The notes: generated by a model not told the origin, from the sequence alone. Shown: positions 53,638 to 63,620, counted from the stretch's first letter. The stretch: DNA of 64,000 bases from Cystobacter fuscus (GCF_002305875.1 NZ_CP022098.1:3906001-3970000), one strand, 5' to 3'. Numbers and translations are program-made.

Positions 53638-55011
53638 TCAGATCTTCTCGTCGAGCGGCGGTTTGGCGCGCATCTGGTGTTTGTCATCGAGGAGGGTGAG
53701 GCACTCCTCGAGGATGCGCAGCATCACGTTCACCTCGTGCGGGCCGACGACCAGCGGCGGGGCGAAGCGGATGGTGGACTTGCCACACGACAGCAGGAGC
53801 AGGCCCTTCTGGAAGGCGAGCTGTTCCAGATCGCCCACGTAGGCGCTCGCGGGCTCGCGCGTCTGGGGGTGGACGAACTCGGCGCCGACCATGAGGCCCA
53901 CGCCGCGCACGTCGCCCAGGGTGGGGAAGCGCTTCTGGAGATCCTTGAGGCCCTTGAGCAGGAGATCGCCCGTGGTGCGCACGTTCTCCATGAGGCCGTC
54001 GACCACGTCCAGCGTGGCGAGCGCGGCGGCGCAGCACACGGGGTTGCCGCCGTAGGTGCTGCCGTGCGAGCCGCGGGGCCAGGTCATCACGCTCTCCTTG
54101 GCGATGATGGCGCCCAGGGGCATGCCCGAGGCGATGCCCTTGGCGGACAGGACGATGTCGGGCATCACCCCGAAGTGCTCCGCGGCGAACATGTGGCCGG
54201 TGCGGCCGATGCCGGACTGGATCTCATCGAAGACGAGCAGGATGCCGTGCTTGTCGCAGATGCGGCGCAGCTCCTGGAGGAAGCTCTTGGGGGGGACCAC
54301 GTAGCCGCCCTCGCCGAGGATGGGCTCGATGAAGACGGCGGCGACCTCGCGCGGGTCCACGTGGTTGATGAACCAGTCGTTCTCCAGCACCTGGGCGCAG
54401 TTGCACGACTCGTCACAGGCATTGGGCGCGCACCCGCGGGGACAGCGGTACGGGTAGGCGTAGGGGATGTGGATGACGCCCGGCACCAGGGGGCCGAAGA
54501 AGGCCTTCTGGGCCACCTTGGAGGAATTGAGGGAAATCGCGCCGTAGCTGCGGCCGTGGAAGCCGCCCTTGAAGGCGATGACGTACTGGCGGCGCGTGTG
54601 GTAGCGCGCCAGCTTGAGCGCGCCCTCCACGGCCTCGGTGCCCGAGTTGGTCAGGAAGACCTTCTTGGGTCCCATGCCCGGCAGGTAGCTGGCGAGCCTG
54701 GCGCACAGCTTGGCGAACGAGTCGTAATAGAAGTCGGTGCCGCAGATGTGGAGGAAGCGCGCGGCGGACTCCTGGATGGCGCGCACGACCTGGGGATGGG
54801 CATGGCCCGTGGACGTCACGGCGATGCCCGCCATGAAGTCCAGGTACCGGTTGCCATCCACGTCGTACACCCAGGGCCCCTCGCCCCGGTCCACCACCAG
54901 GGGGTATTCCTTGATGTAGGAAGGCGAGGTGAATTGTTTGTCCTGCTCGATGACGGCCTGGGCCTTGGGGCCCGGGGGCGCGACCTTGATTTCGGGATAG
55001 AGATTGCTCAT
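53638..55011 (-). CDS. Class III PLP aminotransferase (acetylornithine/4-aminobutyrate type)
   Basis: 457 aa. The PLP lysine is in VLSAKGIASGMPLGAI; the cofactor Asp is in LLVFDEIQSGIGRTG. The YPLVVDRGEGPWVYDVDGNR start and the GVIHIPYAYPYRCPRG block resemble the archaeal ornithine/omega-aminotransferase group. It transfers the amino group of an omega-amino acid or diamine to 2-oxoglutarate. 12 bp behind the aldehyde dehydrogenase gene. Confidence 0.88.
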   Translation of the reverse strand: MSNLYPEIKVAPPGPKAQAVIEQDKQFTSPSYIKEYPLVVDRGEGPWVYDVDGNRYLDFMAGIAVTSTGHAHPQVVRAIQESAARFLHICGTDFYYDSFAKLCARLASYLPGMGPKKVFLTNSGTEAVEGALKLARYHTRRQYVIAFKGGFHGRSYGAISLNSSKVAQKAFFGPLVPGVIHIPYAYPYRCPRGCAPNACDESCNCAQVLENDWFINHVDPREVAAVFIEPILGEGGYVVPPKSFLQELRRICDKHGILLVFDEIQSGIGRTGHMFAAEHFGVMPDIVLSAKGIASGMPLGAIIAKESVMTWPRGSHGSTYGGNPVCCAAALATLDVVDGLMENVRTTGDLLLKGLKDLQKRFPTLGDVRGVGLMVGAEFVHPQTREPASAYVGDLEQLAFQKGLLLLSCGKSTIRFAPPLVVGPHEVNVMLRILEECLTLLDDKHQMRAKPPLDEKI

Positions 55012-55023
55012 GGGAATCTTGTC

Positions 55024-56580
55024 TCAGCCCATCCGGGTCTGGGATTGCTCGCGCATGAATTGCGAGACGTAATAGGGACCGCAGCCGCCCTTGCCGGAGC
55101 CGCCGCTGGCCTTCCAACCGCAGAAGGACTGCACGCCGGGCCAGGCGCCCGTGGTGGCGCCGGTGCGGCGGTTGGCATAGAGCACGCCCGCCTCGGCGCG
55201 ATCCATGAAGGTTTCCACGTCCTCGGGCTTGCGGCTGAAGACGCCGGCGGTGAGGCCATAGATGCAGTCATTGGCCATGTGGAGCGCCTCGTCGAGCGTC
55301 TGGAAGCTCGTGACGCCCACGAAGGGCAGGAAGAGCTCGTCGCGCATCAGCCGGTGGCCGTGGGGCACCTCCACCACGGTGGCCTCCACGAAGTGGCCCT
55401 GGGCGAGTGCTCCCTCCAGCTGGGGCCGGCCTCCGCCCGCGTGCACGGTGCCGCCCTGGCGGGCCTCGGCCACCGCGCGCTCGAAGCGCTTCACCGCGGC
55501 GTCGTTGATGACCGGGCCCAGGTAGGTGGAGGCGAGGCTCGGGTCGGCCGCACGGGTGGCGCGCGCCTTCTCCGCCAGCCCCGCGATGAAGTCGCGCTTG
55601 AGGTCCTCGTGCACGTAGATGCGCGACAGGGCGCTGCACTTCTGGCCGGAGAGTCCGAACCCCGAGCGGTAGCACCCCTCGATGGCCGCCTCCAGGTCCG
55701 CGTCGCGGCAGACGATGGCCGGGTTCTTCCCGCCCAGCTCCAGGAAGCAGGGGCGCACGGACTGGGCGGTGAGGCGCCGGTGGATCTCCATGCCCACCGG
55801 CTGGCTGCCGGTGAAGTTGACGCCGTCGATGCCCGGGTGGGACACGAGCGCGGCGCCCAGGGACTCGCCCTCGCCGTGCACGAGCTGGAACACGCCCCGG
55901 GGCAGCCCCGCGTCATGCAGGGCCTGGTAGAGGCCCTCGGCGCACCAGGGCGTCTCCTCGCTGGGCTTGAGGATGACGGTGTTGCCCCCGAGCAGCACGC
56001 CCGCGCTCATGCCCGCGGCGAGCGCGAGCGGGAAGTTGAAGGGGGAGATGACCACGAACACGCCGTAGGGCCGCAGCACGCTCCGGGTGTCTTCCTTGGG
56101 CGACAGCCGCGCCAGCGGCTTGACGAAGCCCTGGGCCTCCTCGAGCTGGCCCGCGTAGTAGCGCAACAGGTCCGCGGATTCCTCCACGTCCCCGAGCGAC
56201 TCCAGCCGCGTCTTGCCCACCTCGAGCGTCATGATGGCCGCCAGCTCCATGCGGCGCTCGGAGATGAGGTCCGCGGCGCGCTTGAGGATGCGCGCGCGCT
56301 CCTGCCAGGGCGTGGCGCCCCACTTCTTCTGCGCCTCGCGCGACACGCGCACCACCCGGTCCACCTCGGACAGGGGCGTGCGGTGGAAGCGGCCGAGCAG
56401 CTCCTGGTTGGCCGGGTTGCGGCTGTCCAGCAGGTCTCCTCCCCGCCAGGGCTCGCCGGAGATGAACGAGGGGTGCTCGGCGCCCAGCTTTCCGCGCACG
56501 GCCGAGAGGGCCTTGTCGAACTCCGCGTGCAGTTGCGACAGGTCGGCATCGAGGACGGAATAGGTGATGCGAAAGCTCAT
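55024..56580 (-). CDS. Aldehyde dehydrogenase (P5C/piperideine-6-carboxylate dehydrogenase-like)
   Basis: 518 aa. NAD-binding and catalytic motifs are FLELGGKNPAIV (Glu general base) and GFGLSGQKCSALSRIYV (nucleophilic Cys). The N-terminal extension and length fit the RocA/PruA group acting on semialdehydes of glutamate or aminoadipate. It overlaps the upstream aminotransferase by 4 bp (ATGA). The probable role is to oxidise the semialdehyde made by the neighbouring transaminases. Confidence 0.88.
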   Translation of the reverse strand: MSFRITYSVLDADLSQLHAEFDKALSAVRGKLGAEHPSFISGEPWRGGDLLDSRNPANQELLGRFHRTPLSEVDRVVRVSREAQKKWGATPWQERARILKRAADLISERRMELAAIMTLEVGKTRLESLGDVEESADLLRYYAGQLEEAQGFVKPLARLSPKEDTRSVLRPYGVFVVISPFNFPLALAAGMSAGVLLGGNTVILKPSEETPWCAEGLYQALHDAGLPRGVFQLVHGEGESLGAALVSHPGIDGVNFTGSQPVGMEIHRRLTAQSVRPCFLELGGKNPAIVCRDADLEAAIEGCYRSGFGLSGQKCSALSRIYVHEDLKRDFIAGLAEKARATRAADPSLASTYLGPVINDAAVKRFERAVAEARQGGTVHAGGGRPQLEGALAQGHFVEATVVEVPHGHRLMRDELFLPFVGVTSFQTLDEALHMANDCIYGLTAGVFSRKPEDVETFMDRAEAGVLYANRRTGATTGAWPGVQSFCGWKASGGSGKGGCGPYYVSQFMREQSQTRMG

Positions 56581-57956
56581 GGCCTCTCCATGTAGTGGTT
56601 GATTCCCCGGGCGAGCACTTCAACCAGCTCGTCCACTTCCGATTCCGTGATGACGAGCGGCGGGCCAATCATCACCAGATCGCCGTTGGTGCCATCGGCA
56701 TGGCCGGTGTTGGGCCAGAGGATGAGGCCCTGGGCGAACAGCTCGGAGAGCAGCCCCTCCACCACCTTGCGCCCGCGGGGGAAGGGCCGCTTGCTGGCCT
56801 TGTCCTCCACGAACTCCACGCCCGCCATCAGCCCCACGCCCTGGACGGAGCCCACGTGGGGCAGGGGCAGGAGCACCTCGCGCAGGCGGCGCTGCAGGTA
56901 CTCGCCCACGCGCGCGGCGTGCGCCACCAGGCCATGCCGCTCGTAGTAGTCCAGCACCGCGAGCCCCGCGGCCGTCATGACGGGGGCCTGCAGGTAGGTC
57001 TGCGCGTGCATGAAGCCGCCCGAGCCCTGACGCATCTCCTCGAGGTGGCTCTGGCGCACGAGCAGCGCGCTCAGCGGCACGTAGCCGCCGCTGATGCCCT
57101 TGCCCAGCACGAGCACGTCCGGCTGGAACTGGAACTGGGTGCTCGCGAAGAACTGGCCCGTGCGCCCGCAGCCGCACATGACCTCGTCGGCGATGGTGAG
57201 GATGCCGTGGCGGCGGCAGATCTCCGACACGCGCTCGAAGTAGCCCGGCGGGGGAGGGGACGCGCCCGCCGAGGAGCCGATGACGGGCTCGGCGATGAAG
57301 GCGGCGATGGTGGAGGCGCCCTCGCGCTCGATGGTCTCCTCCAGGAGCCGCGCGTAGTGCTCGGCCCCGTCGCGCGCGTAGTCCGCGAGGCCCGAGCGGT
57401 AGGGGTAGGGCGCCGGCGTGGTGATGACCTCGGAGAGCAGGGGCCCGAAGAACTTCTTGTAGTGGGGCCGCCCCGACATGGACAGGGCGTAGAGGGTGTT
57501 GCCGTGGTAGCCCGGCATGCGGGTGATGACCTTGGAGCGCTGGGGCTGTCCGCGCTCGACCCAGAGCTGGCGCGCGAACTTGACCGCGGCCTCCGTCACC
57601 TCGGAGCCGGAGCTGAGGAAGGCCGCCCGGTCGAGGCCCTCGGGCGCGAGCGCGCACAGCTTCGAGGCCAGCTCTTCCGTCACGTCCGCGGTGAAGTGCG
57701 TGCCGTTGACGTAGGCCACCCGGAGCAGTTGCTCGTGGATGCGGTCGGCCACCTCGCGGTTGCCGTGGCCCACGCTGACCACCAGCGCGCCGCCCGAGCC
57801 GTCCAGGTAGCGCTTGCCCTGTTTGTCGAAGAGATAGACGCCCTGGCCGTGGGAGATGACGGGGAAGTCTCGCGCGAGGTTGCGCAAGAGCACATGGCCA
57901 TCGGGATAACGGACGGTGTTCACGGCGGCGGGAACCTCGAGGACGTGAGCGCGCAC
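56577..57956 (-). CDS. Class III PLP aminotransferase
   Basis: 459 aa from GTG 57956; a GTG at 57923 (VNTVRYPDGHV), with AGG about 14 nt upstream, is an alternative start. The PLP Lys is in LVLGKGISGGYVPLSALL; the cofactor Asp is in LTIADEVMCGCGRTG. It resembles the DAPA/omega-amino acid aminotransferase group. First gene of the catabolic operon; substrate not predictable. Confidence 0.86.
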   Translation of the reverse strand: MRAHVLEVPAAVNTVRYPDGHVLLRNLARDFPVISHGQGVYLFDKQGKRYLDGSGGALVVSVGHGNREVADRIHEQLLRVAYVNGTHFTADVTEELASKLCALAPEGLDRAAFLSSGSEVTEAAVKFARQLWVERGQPQRSKVITRMPGYHGNTLYALSMSGRPHYKKFFGPLLSEVITTPAPYPYRSGLADYARDGAEHYARLLEETIEREGASTIAAFIAEPVIGSSAGASPPPPGYFERVSEICRRHGILTIADEVMCGCGRTGQFFASTQFQFQPDVLVLGKGISGGYVPLSALLVRQSHLEEMRQGSGGFMHAQTYLQAPVMTAAGLAVLDYYERHGLVAHAARVGEYLQRRLREVLLPLPHVGSVQGVGLMAGVEFVEDKASKRPFPRGRKVVEGLLSELFAQGLILWPNTGHADGTNGDLVMIGPPLVITESEVDELVEVLARGINHYMERP

Positions 57957-58230
57957 CCGTGACCGAATGGCGGAGGGTGCGTGTCAGGTGAAGACAATGA
58001 ATGTCACGCGGACATCCGCTCCGGAGTGCCCTCTCGTGCAAGGGTTTGGATTCTCGAACCCATTCACACGAAACGCACAGGCACCAAACCCCCGTCGTTC
58101 TTACTGTCCGCCTCTTTGGCTTGTCAAGCACGCGAAAGCGTCTGCCCATGACGCACGGCGCCCTCGGTGCGGAGAGTCAACACGCGGATGCTCCTGGCAC
58201 CGTGCGTGATGTGTATTTCCGGGCGATGCG
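57957..58230. other. 274-bp gap between murQ and the catabolic operon
   Basis: No gene is seen. The operon promoter should lie here. GGGTT (58042-58046) and AACCC (58057-58061) form a short 5-bp stem that I do not consider significant. Confidence 0.35.
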
Positions 58231-59178
58231 CTAGGTGCGCCGGGCGCGTGGCCTCCGGGCGGGCGCCTTCGTCGGCCCTCGAGCGCTCAAGTCGCGCAGA
58301 CCGGAGTGTTTCAGGCGGCGCCTGGCTTCCTCCACGGACACTCCCGCGAAGTGCATCGCCAGTGCGACCTTCACCTCGTGGCCGGCCTGCTCGAGCAGGC
58401 GCTGGGCCGCGGGCAGCGCGAGGTCCGTCAGCTCCGCCACCATCCGCGCCGCCCGGGCGCGCAGCTTCGTGTTGCCCGGGCGCATGTCCACCATGCGCCC
58501 ACGGTACACCTTGCCCAGCGTCACGAAGGCCGTGGTGGTGAGGGCATTGAGGATCAGCTTCGTCGCCGTGCCCGCCTTGAGCCGCGTGCTGCCCGCGACG
58601 AGCTCCGGTCCCGTCCGGGCCAGCAACACCTCGTCCGCCTCCATTCCAGGAGCTGGCGGGCCGCAACACACCAGCACCGTGCGCGCTCCGCGCCGCCGCG
58701 CCTCCTGGAGCGCGCCGCGCACGAAGGGGGTGCGCGCGCTCGCGGAGATGCCACACACCACGTCGCGCGGGCCCACGCGCAGGCGGCGCATGGAGCCGGC
58801 GCCCGCCTCGGCGTCGTCCTCGGCGCCTTCCACCGCGCGCGTCATCGCCCGGGGGCCTCCGGCGATCACCGCCTGGACCTGGGTGGGGGACGTCCCGAAG
58901 GTGGGGGGACACTCACTCGCGTCGAGCACGCCCAGGCGCCCGCTGGTGCCCGCGCCCACGTAGACCAGACGGCCTCCGGCGTGGAGCGCATCGGCGACGG
59001 AGCGTGCCACTCGCGCCATGCCGCGCAGCGCGGGGCGGACGGCTCGGACCGCGGCCACGTCTTCTCGATGCAGACGGCGGATGACCTCTTCCGGAGGGAC
59101 GAGGTCCAGATCCTCCGCCAGGGGATGAACCTGCTCGCTGGGCGGGAGCGCGTGGCTTGTGGAACGCGCCTTGCCCAC
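58231..59178 (-). CDS. murQ: N-acetylmuramic acid 6-phosphate etherase
   Basis: 315 aa from GTG 59178, with GAGGA 7 nt upstream. It is a SIS-domain enzyme, with YVGAGTSGRLGVLDASECPP and the LKAGTATKLILNALTT block. It converts MurNAc-6-phosphate to GlcNAc-6-phosphate and D-lactate during recycling of cell-wall material. A frame runs 67 residues upstream through rpmB antisense and is rejected. It follows rpmB by 20 bp. Confidence 0.9.
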   Translation of the reverse strand: MGKARSTSHALPPSEQVHPLAEDLDLVPPEEVIRRLHREDVAAVRAVRPALRGMARVARSVADALHAGGRLVYVGAGTSGRLGVLDASECPPTFGTSPTQVQAVIAGGPRAMTRAVEGAEDDAEAGAGSMRRLRVGPRDVVCGISASARTPFVRGALQEARRRGARTVLVCCGPPAPGMEADEVLLARTGPELVAGSTRLKAGTATKLILNALTTTAFVTLGKVYRGRMVDMRPGNTKLRARAARMVAELTDLALPAAQRLLEQAGHEVKVALAMHFAGVSVEEARRRLKHSGLRDLSARGPTKAPARRPRARRT

Positions 59179-59198
59179 CCGCGAGTCCTCGGCCCTGC

Positions 59199-59390
59199 TC
59201 AGGCCGCCTTGGTGACCTTGCCGGCCTTGATGCAGCGGGTGCAGGCGAGCACGCGCTCCGGGGTGCCGTTCACGGAGGCCCGGATCTTCTGCAGATTCGG
59301 GAGGGTCCGCTTCTTGGTCTTGTTGTTCGCGTGGCTGACGTTGTTGCCCACCAGCGGCCGCTTCCCGCAGATGTCGCATTTCCAGGCCAT
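59199..59390 (-). CDS. rpmB: 50S ribosomal protein L28
   Basis: 63 aa from ATG 59390, with AAGGAG 9 nt upstream. The N-terminus [10 protein letters not shown] and the CTRCIKAGK element give the four zinc cysteines of C+ type L28. It belongs to the large ribosomal subunit. The same frame has a TTG at 59399 that is not needed. Confidence 0.97.
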   Translation of the reverse strand: MAWKCDICGKRPLVGNNVSHANNKTKKRTLPNLQKIRASVNGTPERVLACTRCIKAGKVTKAA

Positions 59391-59426
59391 GACTGCCAAC
59401 TCCTTGAAATCAGGGGCGAATTAACA

Positions 59427-59448
59427 GCCGCCCTAATGAGAGCGGCGG
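59427..59448 (-). terminator. Possible terminator of the oxidoreductase gene
   Basis: On the minus strand GC-rich arms (59427-59432 and 59442-59448) form a 5-bp stem, then TGTTAATT. It lies just upstream of the rpmB ribosome binding site. Confidence 0.35.
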
Positions 59449-59489
59449 AACCTATCCACAAACCACCGGAAAATCCAGCGCGATCAGGA

Positions 59490-61013
59490 TCAGCGCTTGA
59501 GGACGGGCTTCTTCTTGAGCATCTCCTGCACCAGCCGCGTGGCCCGGATGCCCGCGAGGAACTCGCCCTCCAGGCCCAGCCCAGGGAGGACCTCCCGTCC
59601 GGCGAGCAGGAGGTTCTTCGAGGGCGTCTGCTGCTTCAAACCCGTGATCCCCAGCACCGCTTCCGAGTCGAAGACGTAGTGGGGGTGGGGCATGAGCCGG
59701 CTGCCGCGCACCGCGCTGGCGTCCAGGTAGGGAGCCGAGCGCAGCAGGCGCTTGTCCTTCGTGAAGGGCATCAGCGCGTCGAGATGGGCGTCGATGCGCA
59801 GGGCGAGGTTCTGCAGGTAGCCCTCGCCCAGGTCCCGGATGCTGGCGGGGACGAAGCCCCCGGCGCACACCACCCGGAGCGCGGGGTTCTCCTTGCCCTG
59901 GTGGTCGCGCGCGGGGAGGAGCTGCACGAGCAGGCTGCCCAGCTCGCCCTCCTGCTGGGTGTCCATGAGCAGCAGCTCGCCCATGCCGCGCGGCAGCGCC
60001 ACCTCCGGCACCACCCAGTTCACCGAGAAGAGGAAGGACTTCACGGTGGACTGGTCGAGCTGCTCGCTCAGGGCGCGGTGCTTCTTGCGCCCCGTCATGA
60101 GGCGCCGCAGCGCGCCCGCGTCCGTGGCGGACACCAGGCACGAGGCCCGGTAGAGCGTGTCCGAGCGCAGCAGCTTGAGCGCGGAGAAGCGGTTGCCGTC
60201 GAAGTGCAGCTCCTCGGCCACGTACGTGTCCGTGTTGTCGGGGCTGAGCAGGTCGCCGCCCAGCTCCGTGAAGCGATCGAAGAGCAACTGCCGCAGGCCG
60301 TCGCGTCCGCCCGGGTAGCGCCAGGGTGTCTGCAGCGCCTGGGACAGGGGCCGCGTGCGCGCCAGGGGCGAGCCGGGCTGATCCATGTGGACGGTGAAGG
60401 GCAGCAGGCCGCGCAGCAGCCGCGAGGGCTCGTCCGTGCCGCCCAGCCGGGGCTCCGCCTCGAGCCCGCCGTGCTGGCGCAGGCGCTTCTTGAGGTTCCA
60501 GGACTCCAGCATGCCGTCGGGCGGCAGGGGCGGGCCTTCCTTGAAGAAGGCATCCGAGGGCTCGTGCTGCCGGATGGTGGCGGCGAGGTCCGCCAGGATG
60601 CGCTCCCCCTCGGTCCCGAATTCGCGGAGGAACTCGGCGCTCCGGCGGGCCGGGTCGGCGTGCAGGTCCACCCGGTGGCGGGGCAGCACCAGTTGCAGCT
60701 CGGGCACGTGGGGCTGCTGGCCGCGTTGGAGCTGGGGGGTGAGGCTGAGTTCGGCGAAGGCCTCCTCCACCGCGGGCATCGTCTTGAGGGCCGGGGTGAT
60801 GAAGGGGGCGTAGGGCAGCAGGAAGCCGTCGTGCTCGTAGCCCGGCCCCGTGCCGTCGTGCTCCACCAGGAGGACGCTGTAGCCACGCCGGGCGAGCAGC
60901 ACCGCGGCGAGTGCCCCGCCCAACTGGCTGCCCAGGACGATCACGTCATAGACGTGCCGGGAAGGGGCCGTGGCGGAGGGGAGCGGTTTGGAGCGGGAAG
61001 CGGGCGTCGGCAT
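59490..61013 (-). CDS. Phytoene-desaturase-like FAD oxidoreductase
   Basis: 507 aa from ATG 61013. The FAD/NAD motif VYDVIVLGSQLGGALAAVLL has a near-canonical GxGxxG (LGSQLGG) at about residue 27. Its C-terminus has ITGLKQQTPSKNLLLAGREV and resembles the carotenoid-desaturase/CrtI relatives, some of which act on other lipids. No carotenoid genes surround it, so carotenoid function is not supported. Uncertain substrate. Confidence 0.72.
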   Translation of the reverse strand: MPTPASRSKPLPSATAPSRHVYDVIVLGSQLGGALAAVLLARRGYSVLLVEHDGTGPGYEHDGFLLPYAPFITPALKTMPAVEEAFAELSLTPQLQRGQQPHVPELQLVLPRHRVDLHADPARRSAEFLREFGTEGERILADLAATIRQHEPSDAFFKEGPPLPPDGMLESWNLKKRLRQHGGLEAEPRLGGTDEPSRLLRGLLPFTVHMDQPGSPLARTRPLSQALQTPWRYPGGRDGLRQLLFDRFTELGGDLLSPDNTDTYVAEELHFDGNRFSALKLLRSDTLYRASCLVSATDAGALRRLMTGRKKHRALSEQLDQSTVKSFLFSVNWVVPEVALPRGMGELLLMDTQQEGELGSLLVQLLPARDHQGKENPALRVVCAGGFVPASIRDLGEGYLQNLALRIDAHLDALMPFTKDKRLLRSAPYLDASAVRGSRLMPHPHYVFDSEAVLGITGLKQQTPSKNLLLAGREVLPGLGLEGEFLAGIRATRLVQEMLKKKPVLKR

Positions 61014-61067
61014 TTCGCCGCGCACACTACACACGTTGCCAGGAGGCTCGCAGTGCTTTCCCGCGCT

Positions 61068-61829
61068 TCAGGGCACGGGGTCCCCGGAGTCGTCGGCGGG
61101 GGTCCAGCGGGGCGGCTCGTCCGGGTCGGGCCGCCCCTCGAGCAGCTCATGCGGGCGGAACGTTCCCTTGTAGCGCAGGGACGCGCACTCCTGGACGCGG
61201 TAGCCCAGGTACACGTGGGGAATGCCCCGGGCCCGCGCCAGCTCCACCTGGAACACCACGTTGGCCGAGCCCAGCGAGGCCCGGGCGTAGGCGGGATCGT
61301 AGAAGAAGTACACCGCGCTCCAGGCCCGGAGCGTCTCGTCGCAGATGCCCAGGCCGACGAGCCGGGGGCCGCCCTCGGCCGTGTCGTCGTACCAGGCCAC
61401 CTCGCGCGCACACGGGTGGGGGAAGGCGAACTGGAGGAAGTACTCACGGGGGCCGATGGGCGAGGCGTTCCATTCGCGCGTCTGCTCGCGCTCGGCATGC
61501 CAGGCCCGGTAGAGCGCCAGCCGCTCCTCGTCCACCCGAGGGGGGCCCACCTCCACGCGCAGGTGGGCGCACGCGGCGCGGGCCCGGCGCTGGCTGCGGT
61601 TGGGCTGGAAGGTCGCCGTGGGGATGCGCAGCGACACGCACTGGAAGCAGGCCTGGCAGGCGGGCCGGAAGTACATGGGGCCGAAGCGGCGCCAGCCGCG
61701 CACGAGCATCCGCTCGTACTCCTCGGGCGTCACGTCCTTCATCACGAACTGCTCCATCGAGGAGCTCTGATCCGGCAGGTAGCTGCACTCGCCGGGCGGC
61801 TCGACGGAATGTCCCAGGATGATCGCCAT
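61068..61829 (-). CDS. bpt: Leucyl/arginyl-tRNA-protein transferase family protein (Bpt/Ate)
   Basis: 253 aa from ATG 61829. The N-terminal element SYLPDQSSSMEQFVM and the Cys pair in RPACQACFQCVSLRIP, then RSQRRARA, are the ATE N-domain; YVYLGYRVQ-like HVYLGYRVQEC and YKGTFRPHELL are the C-domain. These enzymes add Leu to N-terminal Asp/Glu (Bpt) for the N-end rule pathway. Bpt is more likely than arginyl transfer in a bacterium. Confidence 0.82.
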   Translation of the reverse strand: MAIILGHSVEPPGECSYLPDQSSSMEQFVMKDVTPEEYERMLVRGWRRFGPMYFRPACQACFQCVSLRIPTATFQPNRSQRRARAACAHLRVEVGPPRVDEERLALYRAWHAEREQTREWNASPIGPREYFLQFAFPHPCAREVAWYDDTAEGGPRLVGLGICDETLRAWSAVYFFYDPAYARASLGSANVVFQVELARARGIPHVYLGYRVQECASLRYKGTFRPHELLEGRPDPDEPPRWTPADDSGDPVP

Positions 61830-61923
61830 GACAGCCCACGCTCGCGTTGACGGAACCCTGGGATTTAACAGGGGCTCCCCGCGCGGTCGAGTCATCCGGG
61901 GGGTGGTTGCCTCCCCGCTCGGT

Positions 61924-62586
61924 TCAGCCCGGCTCGCCGGGATTGCGCAGGCCCGCCGCGTCCACGCTGGGGCCCACCGATGACACGGCGCGTCCGCCCT
62001 CCAGCCGCACCGCGCCCGTCACCGCGAGCTTCACCGCCAGCGGGTACAGCCGGTGCTCCTCCTTGAGGATGCGCGCGGACAGGGCCGCCTCGTCATCCCC
62101 GGCGAGCACGGGCACCGCCGCCTGCGCGATGATGGGGCCCGTGTCCATGCCGGGATCCACGAAGTGCACCGTGCACCCGGCCACCTTCACGCCCCTGTCC
62201 AGGGCCTGCCGCTGGGCGTGCAGCCCGGGGAAGGCCGGCAGCAGCGAGGGGTGGATGTTGAGCACCCGGCCCGGAAAGCGCCCGAGGAAGTCCGCCCCGA
62301 GCAGCCGCATGAAGCCCGCCAGGCACACCCACTCGACGCCGACGGCCTCCAGCGCGTCGCCCAGCGCCTTCTCGAAGTCCGCGCGCGAGCCGAACGTCTT
62401 GTGATCCAACACCCGCGCCGCCACGCCCGCCGTGCGCGCCCGCTCCAGGGCGAAGGCGGTGGGCACGTTGGAGACCACCAGGGCCACCTCGGCCGGGTAG
62501 TCCGAGCGGGCACACGCATCGAGCAGGGCCTGCAGGTTGCTGCCACTGCCCGACACCAGCACGCCCAGCTTCGCGCGGCCACTCAT
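61924..62586 (-). CDS. purN: Phosphoribosylglycinamide formyltransferase
   Basis: 220 aa. The substrate loop [17 protein letters not shown] (9-25) and the [18 protein letters not shown] catalytic block, with [19 protein letters not shown], are diagnostic. It adds a formyl group to GAR in purine synthesis. It overlaps purM by 4 bp (ATGA), as in most bacteria. Confidence 0.95.
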   Translation of the reverse strand: MSGRAKLGVLVSGSGSNLQALLDACARSDYPAEVALVVSNVPTAFALERARTAGVAARVLDHKTFGSRADFEKALGDALEAVGVEWVCLAGFMRLLGADFLGRFPGRVLNIHPSLLPAFPGLHAQRQALDRGVKVAGCTVHFVDPGMDTGPIIAQAAVPVLAGDDEAALSARILKEEHRLYPLAVKLAVTGAVRLEGGRAVSSVGPSVDAAGLRNPGEPG

Positions 62587-63620
62587 GGGTGGATGACCGC
62601 CGTGGCCTCGCCCTGACCGGCCTCCACGCGGCCCACCTCGCTGGCCTCCACGCCGCGCGCGTGGAGCACCGACAGCGCCGCCGCCACGTCCTCCTTCGCC
62701 ACCACCGCGATGAGGCCCAGGCCCATGTTGAAGGTGTTGTACATCTCCTCCCGCGCCACGTTTCCGAGCTTCTGGATGAGCTCGAAGAGGGCGGGGCGCT
62801 TCCAGGCCTTCTCGTCGAGCACGGCGCGCGTGCCGTCCGGCAGGCAGCGCGGCAGGTTGCCCGGAATGCCGCTGCCGGTGATGTGCGCCATGCCCTTCAC
62901 CTTCACGGCCTTCATGAGCGCCAGCGCGTCCTTCACGTAGATGCGCGTGGGCTCCAGCAGCGCGTCGCCGAGCGGCCGGTCCAGCCCCTCGGGCACCGCG
63001 TCCAGGGCGAGCTTCGCGTCCTCCAACAGCACCTTGCGCGCCAGCGAGTAGCCGTTGGAGTGCAGGCCCGAGGACGTCAGGCCGATGAGCGCGTCACCGG
63101 GCGCCACGCTCTTGCCGTCGATGATCTCCGAGCGCTCCACCACGCCCACGCAGAAGCCCGCCAGGTCGTACTCGCCCCGCGCGTAGAAGCCCGGCATCTC
63201 CGCCGTCTCCCCACCCAGCAGCGCGCAGCCCGCCTGCTCGCACCCCACGGCGATGCCCTTGACCACCTCGGCCGCGGCGTCCACCTCCAGCCGCCCGGTG
63301 GCGAAGTAGTCCAGGAAGAAGAGCGGCTCGGCGCCACAGGTGAGGATGTCGTTCACCGACATCGCCACCAGATCGATGCCCACCGTGCCGTGCCGGCCCG
63401 CCTGGAAGGCCACCTTCAGCTTGGTGCCCACCCCGTCCGTGCCCGCCACCAGCACCGGCTCGCGGTACTTCCCCGGCGGCAGGGCGAAGAGGCCTCCAAA
63501 GCCTCCCACTCCCGCCACCACCTCCGGCCTCATCGTGCGCGCCGCGTGCGGCTTGATGCGCTCGACGAAGGCGTCCCCGGCCTCGATGTCCACTCCCGAC
63601 TGCTTGTAGGTCGTTCCCAC
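62583..63620 (-). CDS. purM: Phosphoribosylformylglycinamidine cyclo-ligase (AIR synthetase)
   Basis: 345 aa. [16 protein letters not shown] and the [18 protein letters not shown]-site block, then [13 protein letters not shown], identify PurM. It closes the imidazole ring of AIR using ATP. First gene of the purMN pair; no PurR-like or riboswitch element was recognised in the 193-bp upstream gap. Confidence 0.95.
   Translation of the reverse strand: MGTTYKQSGVDIEAGDAFVERIKPHAARTMRPEVVAGVGGFGGLFALPPGKYREPVLVAGTDGVGTKLKVAFQAGRHGTVGIDLVAMSVNDILTCGAEPLFFLDYFATGRLEVDAAAEVVKGIAVGCEQAGCALLGGETAEMPGFYARGEYDLAGFCVGVVERSEIIDGKSVAPGDALIGLTSSGLHSNGYSLARKVLLEDAKLALDAVPEGLDRPLGDALLEPTRIYVKDALALMKAVKVKGMAHITGSGIPGNLPRCLPDGTRAVLDEKAWKRPALFELIQKLGNVAREEMYNTFNMGLGLIAVVAKEDVAAALSVLHARGVEASEVGRVEAGQGEATAVIHP

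Noticed and set aside
53677-56595. 972-residue + strand frame antisense to the aminotransferase and dehydrogenase
   Set aside because: It is a shadow of GC-rich third positions; the minus-strand proteins have complete catalytic motifs.
58041-58062. tRNA T-arm-like GGTTCGAGAATCC on the minus strand
   Set aside because: The loop and the stem do not fit a tRNA, and no acceptor or anticodon arm is present.
59490-61013. Carotenoid biosynthesis gene
   Set aside because: It resembles desaturases only in fold; no phytoene synthase or other crt gene is in the neighbourhood.
59157-61850. 897-residue + strand frame over rpmB, the oxidoreductase and bpt
   Set aside because: It runs antisense to conserved genes and its translation has no domain.
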